DNA of 19,876 nt from Pilatotrama ljubarskyi (lineage: Eukaryota > Basidiomycota > Agaricomycetes > Polyporales > Polyporaceae). The first letter of the stretch is position 1. Each line of letters starts with the position of its first letter. Both the position numbers and the translations under genes were made by a program. The stretch covers positions 117,176 through 137,051 of the forward strand of contig MU277747.1 of assembly GCA_022385805.1 (NCBI GenBank), read 5' to 3'. The notes under the pieces are model-generated. The model was given only the letters and a program-made list of their open reading frames with translations. It ran no database searches and was not told the origin of the DNA. This document shows, piece after piece, positions 10,501 through 18,709 of the stretch.

Positions 10501-11679
10501 GGAGCTGCACACCGAACACCCTGATGAATTCCAGAGCGATGTGCCGCCGCGACTTGCTCCGCATGGGATCTAGGCGCTATTGACGGCAAGCATCAGTCTC
10601 AACTAGGTACAGGCATATGTGTGGAGCGTACGGGGAAAGTGCGGCCGACCAGATTCTTCAGATGGTCATAATCGGGCAATGGCGAAAGCATGTCGAAGGT
10701 GAGTCGCGGAAGGCGCCAGGCAAGCCAGACGGTAGGCTCCATGTACCAGTAGATGAGCAAAGAGAGCAATGAGGCAGTCTGCTCGGGGTGCGGTTCAAGA
10801 GGATCCTACGAGCGGACTCTACGTCAGCCCTTATTCATGCCGTAGCGGTGAGCTGGAAGAACGTACCTTAGGATCGAGCGGAATGTATTTCCTCGGAGAT
10901 ATCAGCGGTATCATGACGCCTCCGAGCGTGAGCAGTCCCAGCTTAGCCCATAAGAAGGATCCTTCGGCTTCGTCTCGTGGCGAAAGGTCTACGGTAGCCA
11001 GCGGCCACACGTCGCGATAGAGATAGACGCCCCAGACTAGAGCCAAAACTGACGAGAGATGGACGAAGGCGCGGAAGTTGACGCGCGTGCTCGCCAACAA
11101 GGAGACGCATCCGAGGATGCACAGATAGATCTAGTAAGTGTTACTAATCAAATGAGAGCTACGGAGACAACCTCGCAATTACGCACATACAGGGCAACCT
11201 GCGCTACGTCGACGAACGAGAAGGGGCCGACGACAGGCTTGTATAGGGCGTCGTGGTGCACAGGTCCAAGAACAGAGAGGATGAGGAGGGCCAGGACGTC
11301 GAGGAGCTGCACAAGTCTGTAAAACACGATGGTGACGCTGCCCACAGAGTCCACTAGACGGCTCAGGGAGGAGTTGTGCAAGGACGGACTCTCTGCTTCG
11401 GCGCTTGGCTCCCCAGGGTCGCCAGAATCAACGTAGCTTTTCTGCTTTCTAGCTATGCCCTTGAGGGACGGAGCCAGGAACAGCACCGCAGACAATATCG
11501 CGCAATAAGCAGGTATCGTCAAGGAATCAAGCCATGTACTGTCATACGGCAGTCAGTACTCCGCTACGTCTGCACGAAATTGCCGCTTGAACTCACCTGC
11601 TGATCGAAGCCAGCGTCGCGCCCGAAGCAGTGAGAGGAGTTTGTGCGATTTTGCTGAACCATTCCGCCGGAGGTCCCAT
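4531..11679 (-). CDS. ABCC-type (MRP/YCF1-like) full ABC transporter, 43 exons
   Basis: ATP-driven exporter, probably of conjugates or drugs, at the plasma or vacuolar membrane (family inference). Exons in order: 11679-11597, 11538-11187, 11130-10867, 10805-10632, 10576-10513, 10462-10422, 10370-10324, 10262-10148, 10096-9637, 9584-9521, 9452-9356, 9302-9272, 9209-9074, 9016-8971, 8918-8891, 8843-8817, 8766-8704, 8645-8605, 8555-8279, 8223-8114, 8059-8011, 7950-7863, 7811-7799, 7754-7695, 7635-7543, 7485-7218, 7159-7062, 7005-6938, 6889-6746, 6696-6635, 6581-6342, 6289-6187, 6133-6015, 5955-5896, 5841-5835, 5781-5652, 5596-5510, 5453-5328, 5272-5026, 4972-4958, 4909-4797, 4739-4716, 4653-4531. 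Total 4857 nt, 1618 aa. Roughly five hydrophobic N-terminal segments precede TMD1. NBD1: Walker A GPTGAGKT (789-796), LSGGQ (885-889), Walker B ILLLDD (905-910), switch His 943. NBD2: GRTGSGKSS (1397-1405), LSVGQ (1502-1506), LLILDE (1522-1527), His 1559. In NBD1 the catalytic Glu is Asp, as usual for ABCC proteins. Residues 406-502 are a low-complexity Ser/Thr/Ala/Pro insert within TMD1. The ATG at 11679 has the good context CACCATGG. Confidence 0.93.
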
Positions 11680-12129
11680 GGTGCACGTCCGTTAGGCGTA
11701 ACGAACTGCTGAGTTGGATGGGACGGACGTTGGAAGCGGAGATTAAGTGAGCGACGTTGACCACTGAGCAGAGATGTCTTGGTACTTGAAGGTCTCACGA
11801 AGCGCACGGATCAACGCCACCGACATCGGGGACTTATCATATTCAGTAACACTTATGACTCGGAGGCGGTGCCGCAGTTGTGATGTCGGTAGAGCCATGG
11901 GCCCATCAATCTCACTCCCTGAGAGTCACCATGGCCAGCGGACTACGTCTATGACATCGGTCCCGGAATGGCTTGTCAGCAAAGCCTCTGATGTTCCGGC
12001 TCCGCCCTTGCGATCCACACGAAACGGCGAGGTTCTCTGCGCGCGGGGTCTTCGGGGTTACGTTCAATCTTTAGCGCAGGATGTCGCAATCGTGTCCAGG
12101 TACGGGTCTTCCCACCCCGTGTAACGTTC

Positions 12130-12137
12130 TTTTTATA
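12130..12137 (-). promoter_or_regulatory. Candidate TATA box of the ABC transporter
   Basis: On the minus strand this reads TATAAAAA, the best TATA match upstream of the transporter. It is 450 nt from the ATG, so it would imply a long leader. A non-functional match is possible. Confidence 0.35.
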
Positions 12138-12287
12138 GGACTGGAAGAGACGAGACCCGGATTTTGTGCGAGCGACGATGCACGAGAAGCTGGAGAGATA
12201 AGGCGTGTCGCAGCGGCATGAGCAAGAAAGATGATCACGGTTGTCGGGTCCAAACTCCACATGGCGCGGTCTCACCCTCACCCTCCC

Positions 12288-12306
12288 CGCCTATGTAACT
12301 TAGGCG
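12288..12306. repeat. Short perfect inverted repeat
   Basis: CGCCTA and TAGGCG flank a 7-nt spacer (tgtaact). It lies about 610 bp upstream of the transporter ATG and could be a binding site for a dimeric regulator, or chance. Confidence 0.4.
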
Positions 12307-12723
12307 CCGCGAATCTTGTGGCAGTGCACACACTCCTAGTAAGGAAACTCTCCAGATTCAACGCGGCGGGAACCCGTCAAGTTAACGGCAGGACCACATA
12401 GGCATTCCGGCTCTTCTGTGCAATTTCTGATGCAAATATACCAAAATCGAGTTTGGAACGAGCCCAAGACTATTTGAAGCCATGAGTGTATTCTGCCTCC
12501 TCCGCGGTAGATCCACGATCCACGATCAATGACCGACTCGGAGGCCATCGCGACTCGGACGCCACGTAGAGTATACCACAAGCTCCGAGCTCTGTGCCAG
12601 CCTTGACATAAATTATCATTTCTAACAGTGAGATTCAAAGTCAACACGTACGCTGCAGCGGAGCGATAGAACATGCCTAACATACCCTGGCATGGAACGT
12701 CGATCGACGCGAGCCCTCAGATA

Positions 12724-13715
12724 TCACGGTCCTCCTTCGAGCTCGACCTAGGTGCCCTCTCGGTTAGTGTTTACTCATAGCGGACATCTCTAGGTAAAGG
12801 GGAGCATACCTGCGCGATAACTCTTTCGAGTTCGGTTTCTAGGAGTCTCGCGAACTGGTCGAGATCCTTGCTAACCAGCTTCCGGCAGCGCTTGCAATCG
12901 ACCGCGGTCTCAACAGCCGCGTAAATGAACGCAGGCGTTCGGACGGCGCTCGGGTCCGGACGCTGCTCGAGAGCTGCCTTGAGGCTCTCCATGTACGTCA
13001 CCCAGTACTGTGAGACGTAGCGCACGCCGAACGCAGCGCCCTTCCACCAGAGCTTCTTCTGCGTCGTCCAGCAGGACCATCCCTTGTCGCAGTAGCCAAA
13101 GAAGCACAGATCCTGTGGGATGGCGATGATCCACGGCGGCACTGTGTCGTCCTTCAGAGTGACAAAATCGACCGAGGCGGCGCAACATCGTTCCCGATAC
13201 TGTAAGAGACGAACTAGGGCGTCGCCATGCATCAGGTGAGACTCGGTGAAGGTTGGGGGAGTGATAGGGTGGCGGAGGGTTTCTCGTGCGGCCGTACGCG
13301 CGATGTCGTGCTGTCCGGAGAAGACTGCTAGGGCATATACTCGGTAGGGTTCCCTCGCCACATTCTCCGGAAGGGTGAGGACGTGCCTGAGGCGCGAAGT
13401 GACACAAGGGGCATCGTACTTCTGCGCCATCTTGAGCAAGTGCCCGGCGTCGTCGAGGGTCAGGCGGGGGTCTGGCATAGGGTAGCACAAACGGAGAAAC
13501 TTGTCCCAGACGGCACTGTGCTCGTCTACGTCAATCTCTTGTCTCTGGAGGGAACCCGGTGCAGGCTGCCAGGCGGTGGATAGCTTGTCTGCGAAGAATG
13601 ATGCGGCTGAGAACAGGAGTGCGCGATGCAGATGAAACTCTACGCCGTCCCAGGTGCGGAGGATGACGTCGGCTGTCTCACGATTGTCGAAGGGAGCCGG
13701 TGCTACACTGATCAT
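12724..13715 (-). CDS. BTB/POZ domain protein, intact paralog
   Basis: Two exons, 13715-12810 and 12747-12724, give 309 aa. The BTB core occupies about residues 15-115: DVILRTWDGVEFHLHRALL, then FLRLCYPMPDPRLTLDD and LLKMAQKYDAPCVTSRLR, the hallmark order of the fungal small-BTB family. Such proteins are thought to be dimerising adaptors, often for cullin-3 ligases; the partner here is unknown. The C-terminal half is rich in Cys and Trp (CFFGYCDKGWSCW) and has a CKRC pair near residues 274-277. The start is chosen at ATG 13715 (context CCGCCATG); the frame is open further upstream but holds no other ATG. The 62-bp intron 12748-12809 (gtatgc, branch-like CACTAAC, cctag) is supported by the paralog, which has an intron at the same place and a matching V-x-L start to the last exon. 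Without splicing the frame ends at 12771. Confidence 0.85.
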
Positions 13716-14308
13716 GGCGGAGGCCTTCGTTTCTCTGGTGATTGTAGAGGATGACGAGGAACGGCGATTCAGCAAGGGCTCACGGATTGTCTAGCGAAAA
13801 CCAGACTGATATATGGTTTGGCTTCACTCATTAGCGCCGGGCTGTTCCTGTGCTGCGGTAGACAAACAGACCGGAACGCAGAGAGGATGATACCATAGTC
13901 ACCAGTTTTGCGCTTCCCGGCTTCAGCTTCACTCCTACGACAACTTATGAGACCCGCGCATCTTCCGATATCGTACACTGTCCTTGGCTGCTCTTAGCCT
14001 TGCCGCTCGCACTAGCACGCTCTACTTCACTCCGGAGCATCCAAGATACGCTTATCCCATCAGGAGGCTCTTCAACGTTGTCGGGGGATGCTGGCTTGGA
14101 GACTGTTATTTCGGACGCCTGTGAGACCGGAACATGGAGCAGTGGATTCGACCTACCTCCTCACCAACGTGAATCAGCTTCCTGCGGTACACGTTGAAGA
14201 AATAATCGTATAGAGGCCAAACCAAGCTCTGGTGATGATCACAGCACGGTCAATAAACATCGCAACCGCTCGGCGCCCTGAGATAGTACTCACATCGCAT
14301 GGTAGGTA
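13716..14308. other. Intergenic region between the two BTB genes
   Basis: About 590 bp. It should hold the promoter of the intact BTB gene and the 3' end of the broken one. No supported gene; the short open frames at 13769-13978 and 14000-14197 have no recognisable motifs. Confidence 0.5.
13808..13815 (-). promoter_or_regulatory. Candidate TATA box of the intact BTB gene
   Basis: The minus strand reads CATATATC, 92 nt upstream of the ATG at 13715. Position and composition fit; not otherwise tested. Confidence 0.4.
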
Positions 14309-15252
14309 TTACCTCTCCTTGGTGCACAGTGCTGTATCTCGTGTGTCGTAGTCATCTAGATCATCACTGTCCAAGTGAAGTTTCACCTGGCGAGTAACAA
14401 AGTCAGACGTATCATAATGGGGATTTAAAGAGTAACACTCACACCGGAGATGGCCTCCTCGATCACCTCTTCCAAGATGTCGGCAAACTCATCCAGATCC
14501 CAGTGGGCCTTGCTCGCGCAGCGCGTGCATCCAGTCCCACTCTCCACGGCTGGACGCATGAGAGCGGGATCACGCACGACGCTCGGGTCGAGCTTCAACT
14601 GTAACGCGGCTTTCACGCCGTGCACGTAGTCCACCCAGTATTGAGGGGCCACGACCGCTTCATGCAGGGTCTTCCGGCGCCAGGCCAGCTTGCAACGTGG
14701 CAACGCGCTCGCGCATTCCGCGCTGCATTCGGACAGGAAGCAGAACCTGCGCGCCACCGCAGCTGCACCCACCACGGGACCACACCCTCCCTGCGCACGA
14801 CGTCCGTCGCGGCCTTGATGGAGTTTTTCCTGTACTGCAGGAGGCGCACGAGCGCTGTACCGTCCAGCAACCGCACCTCAGCGAGTCGCGCAGGAAGTGC
14901 CCGGGAGAGCGTGTAGCGCGCGGCGATGCGGGCGACGTCGATCATCCCCGCAAAGCTCGCGAGGGCGTAGACCGTCGTGGGGTCGTCCTCGAGGTGGTTC
15001 GGGCGCAGGAGGTGCGCTCGCATGCGCGTGGTCACACACCGCGTGTCGTACTTCCGCGCGAGCTCCAGCAGCGTAGCTATGTCGTCGAGCGCGAGCGTCG
15101 GCTCGGGGGTGGGGTACGTGAAACGCAGAAAGAGGTCGAGTACGGCGCTCGTCTGGGGCAGGTCGACGAGCCGCCTCTTGTGGTGGGAGCGCGAGCTCGC
15201 GGTGCTGGACGCGGACTGGACACGCGGTGCGAGCGCGATGAGAGACGCAAGG

Positions 15253-15256
15253 GCGG
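15253..15256. repeat. Target-site duplication, left copy (GCGG)
   Basis: GCGG directly abuts the left terminal inverted repeat and recurs at 16720-16723 next to the right one. Shifting the element edge inward by one base would instead give a 3-bp duplication (GGC), so the length is 4 or 3 bp. Confidence 0.65.
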
Positions 15257-15302
15257 CACTGTGGATCCGATATACAGTGAAAAGCACTGTTTCGCACAGT
15301 AG
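15257..15302 (+). repeat. Left terminal inverted repeat
   Basis: Starts CACTGTGGATCCGATATACA. Against the reverse complement of 16674-16719 it matches at 37 of 46 positions, with identical blocks at 1-8, 13-26, 29-36 and 40-45. Confidence 0.88.
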
Positions 15303-15602
15303 ATGCCAGGATTCAATGTCCGAAATACTGAAAGTTCACGCAGTGAATTGCATTGTTTATCGGAATCAATGTTCATTACATTGACTGTTCAATGTGTTCT
15401 AGCCTATCGTTGTATACATTGATTCTTAAACACTGATTTTAGCTGTCCGATTACGCCCCACTCTTCTTCAATGTTTGTAACGTTGCTCGGTTCCACGCCG
15501 CTCGAAGCCTACTCGAAGCCTGCCAAACCCTTCGTTTTCCTAAGTACTAAGCGCCCAAGCTGACCGCTTTGGGAAGTGCTCTCCCTTTCGAACTCCGCTT
15601 CA

Positions 15603-15725
15603 TGTCAGACGTCATCGAACACTTCTCGCTCTTGCACCGCGACCACCACGAGCCCCTCCGTCTAGCTCTCGCTGTCCCCCGCGCAGCCATTCTCGCGACC
15701 TTGGACTGCTTATATGCGCCTTAAA
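15603..15725 (+). other. Short open frame inside the transposon, possible cargo
   Basis: A 40-codon frame from ATG 15603 to a TAA (15723-15725) reads MSDVIEHFSLLHRDHHEPLR and continues with an Ala/Leu-rich tail. It has no recognisable domain. It could be the first exon of a captured host gene fragment, a transposase remnant, or chance. The GC-rich interior of the element contrasts with its AT-rich ends, which is the only other hint of captured sequence. Confidence 0.2.
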
Positions 15726-16673
15726 CCCTCTGTCGAGCTGTGTTCTACTGTGCCCAACCCCTCTGACTGTGCTCACTCGCCGCCATTGGCACCACATCTC
15801 ACCTAGCGCGGCAACGAGCAGGCTCCGGGAAGTCCATCGCCCTGACTCGCACTAGGACCCGTCGGGGCATCATCGGAGTGGGCATGGCTGGACTCAGCTG
15901 ACAAGGTATGTACATGTAGGAATCTCACGGGAGCTCTAGACGCGGTGAGTGCTGCATTGGCCAGCCCGCCTCGCCGCGCTCGTTGATGTTGGTTGCGTTA
16001 TGGGAGCTTCAGGTCAGTTGGCATGCCGGCACCACAGCACGAGGGCCTCGCACCATACGAGCAGCGCTACACAAGCTCGTACGTTCGGTGAGTGTTGCTC
16101 GTTCAGCCGAGGAAAAGGCTGACACTGACGAGACAGGCGCTCAAAGGGCGTAAGCAGGATGTTCGTGCGGGTGCGCTCGTTCCGCGATGCAGCAGAAGTC
16201 AGAGTGAAGGTGCGCACGCTACACGATCACTTCGCGCACTTCGTGGCCTGGCGGGTGCGAGTGGCGCGGCGAGTGGCTGAGTCGCGTGCCAGTGGTGGGT
16301 TGAGCGACGGTGAGTCGTCGCTCATTACTCTGTTCTTCTGCCTAAACCTCCGGCTTCGCATGGTTCGCCCTGCCATGTATATACTGCTGTATATTCCGTT
16401 TGAATATATGTAAATTGTTTTGTATGATATTTCGCGCAAGAAAGCTGATCCCAAAGGGGAAGGACCCCGGAAAGTCGCAGCTACTTGAACAATACTTTTC
16501 ACTGTTCCCTCGCCGAAGACAGTGAAAATCATTGAAATTTTGGCACAGTTCACTGTGTGGAACAATGACTTCCAGAGCAATCACTGTATGGCTTCGAGAG
16601 GAATCACTGTTGCATACGATCCTTACACCTATCTGTGTAACAGTTACATTCACTGTTCAGGACAACTAATCGG

Positions 16674-16719
16674 GTACTGTAGTAAACAGTGAATTTCACT
16701 GTATATCCTACCCACAGTG
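16674..16719 (-). repeat. Right terminal inverted repeat
   Basis: Reverse complement starts CACTGTGGGTAGGATATACA and pairs with the left end at 15257-15302. Confidence 0.88.
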
Positions 16720-16723
16720 GCGG
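16720..16723. repeat. Target-site duplication, right copy (GCGG)
   Basis: Directly abuts the right inverted repeat and matches 15253-15256. Keeping only one copy restores the BTB reading frame across the junction. Confidence 0.65.
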
Positions 16724-16914
16724 GCGACGCGAGTGCAGTCACGTTCTTGTGTACGCGGAACTCGACGTGGTCGCTCGTCTGGAGAATGACATTGGCGTCT
16801 TTGCTCTTGAATGGGTCCGCAGCGCGGCGGGACTCAGTGGAGGAACGAGTGTCGGAGAATGTCATGTTGGGCCCTGGCGACTTGGCAGTGAGATACAATC
16901 GACGTCCTCCAGGG

Positions 16915-16924
16915 TACTATATAC
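16915..16924 (-). promoter_or_regulatory. Candidate TATA box of the broken BTB gene
   Basis: Minus strand reads GTATATAGTA, 49 nt upstream of the ATG at 16865. If active it would still transcribe the 5' fragment into the transposon. Confidence 0.4.
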
Positions 16925-17074
16925 TCACGAGCCTGAGTCCGAAGAAAGGTGTGGCGCCCGCGCGCACACACATGATTGTGCTTCGAGGTCTTCTTTCGTG
17001 GCAGCGCACGAAGTTCTGCCACTTCGGGGCATCCATCCTGTGTAGATAGTACCAAAAGCCGGTCTCGCCAGTGT

Positions 17075-17092
17075 CGCTTATGTAAGTCGCCC
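17075..17092 (+). promoter_or_regulatory. 18-bp promoter box shared by both kinase copies, copy 1
   Basis: CGCTTATGTAAGTCGCCC occurs here and, unchanged, at 19175-19192. It lies 163 nt before the ATG in copy 1 and 188 nt in copy 2. The sequence between box and ATG has diverged strongly by comparison, so the box may be under constraint, or simply be a well-preserved part of the duplication. Confidence 0.55.
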
Positions 17093-17255
17093 GCGTTTGG
17101 ATTCTTAATTGTTCGGTTTCGCAAACTGGCGGTCTTCGCCCCACGACGTTCGGACTGACGACCTACCTCGTACATACCCAAACTGAAGTTCTACTTTCCA
17201 CGAACAGTGCGCTCGTAGACTCTGGGTCCTAGTCCCTGACCTCCCCCTATAGCTG

Positions 17256-18400
17256 ATGTCTTCTGACGGCCCACCCTGGTATATTCGGGATCCGCAAACG
17301 GGCGAGATCCAGATTCTGGGGGTCCCGGAGCGTCTCCAGAGTCATCCTGACCTCCGACGACGTGGACTTGTTCCGGTAGAGCCACTGAAACCGGTCAGTG
17401 AACTCCTCTATAACTGACAGAGAGGGGAGTCGAGGCTCATCACAGAGGTTCTAGGGCTTCGTATATATCACGTCAACTGAGCATTCGCCGCAATATGCTA
17501 TCAAAATTCTCGACCTCGAGACGAATGAGCTCGCGATATATGAGAGGCTGCTTCAACTTGACCCTGCATCCCCTAACCACACCCTCCCATGCGAACTCTC
17601 CCAGCTCGGCCATCCTCTGCTGATTATGCCACGTCTCGGCAGCGTGTACAGCTTTCGTGGGCGGCGCCGGTGGACGCTCTACGAAGTCTTGGGTGTCTTC
17701 CTCCAAATCGTAGAAGTAAGCGAATCCGTTCCGGTCAGGATCACGCTCATCTGCTAACCAGCTAATTCAAGGGTGTCGAGTTTCTGCACCAGCTCAATAT
17801 AGCACACATGGTAGGCAATCATGCAGGCAGCGCGAACGGTCATGACGTAACCTCTGCCGTACTAGGATATTTGCCGTGACAACGTGATAGGGGCCCATAC
17901 GAATCACGCGCGAGAGCATAACCACGTTGAGGGCGGCAAGATATATATCATCGACTTTGGCTCATCGAATACCTACCCGCTAGGACCTGGCAAGCAGCAG
18001 GCAGTCACGCTCCCTCCCACTCAAGTCAGCCCACCGAATGGATTGAAACACTTCGATCCATATTCCTGGGATGTCTACTGTGTCGCGCGCGTTCTAGAAG
18101 CGGTATTCAAGGTCTGTAAGTGGTCGTCAAGGATGGCCACCGGGGTTCGCTAATCCAGGCTTGTCATTTGCAAAGATGAAGAGTGCCGATGATCATGCCT
18201 GGATCGCGAAGCGTTACATCAAGTGGCTTACAGGTATCGAGCGTGGGTGTTCCGGCGTATGTCGTTGCCGACCGACTGCACGGAGGGCGCGCCAGATGCT
18301 CACTCTGCTGCGCGCTCTCGTGTACATCCCCGATCTTTGTATCCGGTCTGTCCAGTCGGTGCGAGGGATGCTGAGTTCATTCCTGCCTGTAACTAGATAG
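17256..18400 (+). CDS. Fungal protein kinase-like protein, copy 1
   Basis: Five exons (17256-17393, 17455-17715, 17772-17810, 17866-18111, 18176-18400) give 302 aa. A conserved leader (PPWYIRDPQTGEIQ, then GLVPVEPLKP) precedes a small kinase fold: QYAIKIL with the ATP-anchoring Lys 63, a catalytic loop HMDICRDN (145-152, split by intron 3 after Met146), and DFG at 176-178 within IYIIDFGSS. FDPYSWDVYCVARVLE follows, resembling the alpha-F region of kinases. The HxD Asp, the loop Asn and the DFG Asp are present, so activity is possible; I see no clear glycine-rich loop, and the length is short, so it may be an atypical kinase or pseudokinase. The acceptor of intron 1 is set at ttctag (17454), as the earlier cacag would give an immediate stop and the chosen one aligns with copy 2. 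The last exon is the least certain: it ends at 18398-18400, but the same frame reopens beyond. Confidence 0.78.
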
Positions 18401-18709
18401 ATCCGCCTCGCAGAATTGGCTCGTGGTGGAAACCGGAATTCACGTAGCAATGATATTCGAACGATACTTCACAGACTCGATATGATGATTATGGAAGGAA
18501 AGCAGCTTCGCAAGACAGCAGTCAAAGTCCGGCAATGTGACGACTGCTCAAAGTATAGTTGAGCGCCACAATCCATGAATCCACCCGGCCACGGTCATTC
18601 GGGTAAGCAATGGATCGAAATACGCTGACGAAAGGGCAATGATCAGCAGCTTGACTCCGCTCCATGTGGTCACCACCTACCAATTGTGCATGCGTCTCTC
18701 GCGGAAGGC
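18401..18709. other. Stretch downstream of kinase copy 1
   Basis: About 310 bp. The first 157 bp continue the frame of the last kinase exon after its TAG for 52 sense codons (including LHRLDMMIMEGKQLRKTAV) to the TGA that ends at about 18561. That may be an alternative C-terminus, a relic, or chance. The remainder shows nothing I can assign. Confidence 0.35.

Larger units (their letters stand above)
11680..12723. promoter_or_regulatory. Intergenic region holding the transporter promoter
   Basis: About 1 kb lies between the start of the transporter and the stop of the BTB gene, both on the minus strand. No open frame here is convincing. It contains a TATA-like element at 12130-12137 and a perfect 6-bp inverted repeat at 12288-12306. 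The transporter 5' UTR may be long or contain an intron, as the TATA-like site is about 450 bp from the ATG. Confidence 0.5.
15257..16719. mobile_element. 1463-bp DNA transposon with TIRs, non-autonomous or decayed
   Basis: Both ends begin CACTGTGG reading inward, and about 46 bp of terminal inverted repeat match at 37 positions. A 4-bp (or 3-bp) direct repeat flanks it and the host BTB frame is interrupted precisely. About 190 bp at the left end and 240 bp at the right end are AT-rich and packed with copies or variants of CACTGT and ACAGTG, the kind of subterminal array seen in CACTA/CMC elements; the CACTG start also fits that group. The interior (about 15450-16450) is more GC-rich and shows no recognisable transposase. 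Superfamily assignment is tentative. The relatively clean target site and the readability of the host gene suggest a fairly recent insertion. Confidence 0.85.
14309..16865 (-). pseudogene. BTB/POZ domain gene split by a transposon and frameshifted
   Basis: A paralog of the intact BTB gene in two pieces. The N-terminal piece (16865-16720) starts at an ATG and encodes SKDANVILQTSDHVEFRVHK, the front of a BTB domain. The rest continues at 15256-14443 on the far side of a 1463-bp inserted element (LIALAPRVQS, FLRFTYPTPEPTLALDD, LLELARKYDTRCVTTRMRAH), then passes a GT-AG intron (14442-14387) to a last exon 14386-14309 ending in an Asp-rich tail. Dropping the element and one 4-bp repeat joins the pieces in frame and gives exactly the spacing expected of the family. 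A second lesion near 14746-14753 shifts the frame just after PWWVQLRWR; downstream coding resumes with FCFLSEC and a CTRC pair matching the paralog. The frameshift could be a sequencing error, the insertion cannot. The 5' piece alone would be read into the element and stop at 16650, giving 71 aa. Confidence 0.85.
16866..17255. promoter_or_regulatory. Divergent promoter region (BTB pseudogene / kinase copy 1)
   Basis: About 390 bp separate the ATG of the broken BTB gene (-) from the ATG of kinase copy 1 (+). No gene is supported. It contains a TATA-like site for the minus gene (16915-16924) and, on the plus side, the 18-bp box shared with the promoter of kinase copy 2. Confidence 0.55.

Noticed and set aside
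4531..11679. Transporter as a pseudogene, because no single long ORF exists
   Set aside because: Forty-three exons with matching splice phases give one uninterrupted frame with all catalytic motifs, so the fragmentation is due to introns.
13716..13775. Upstream extension of the intact BTB protein to 13775
   Set aside because: The extended frame begins with TTG, not ATG. The ATG at 13715 has good context and sits just before the BTB core, so the extension is more likely 5' UTR, though an upstream exon is not excluded.
15257..15287. BTB paralog starting inside the transposon terminal repeat
   Set aside because: The frame begins at a GTG within the left inverted repeat. The true N-terminus is the separate fragment at 16720-16865.
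14697..15302. 201-codon plus-strand frame over the BTB pseudogene
   Set aside because: It is the complement of the BTB coding strand, extremely Arg/Gly-rich, and runs into the transposon end.
15257..16719. hAT superfamily assignment of the element
   Set aside because: hAT elements leave 8-bp duplications and have different termini; only 3-4 bp are duplicated here and the ends read CACTG.
17439..17454. Premature stop in kinase copy 1 at the start of exon 2
   Set aside because: It arises only with the upstream acceptor cacag. The acceptor ttctag, nine bases on, keeps the frame and aligns with exon 2 of copy 2.
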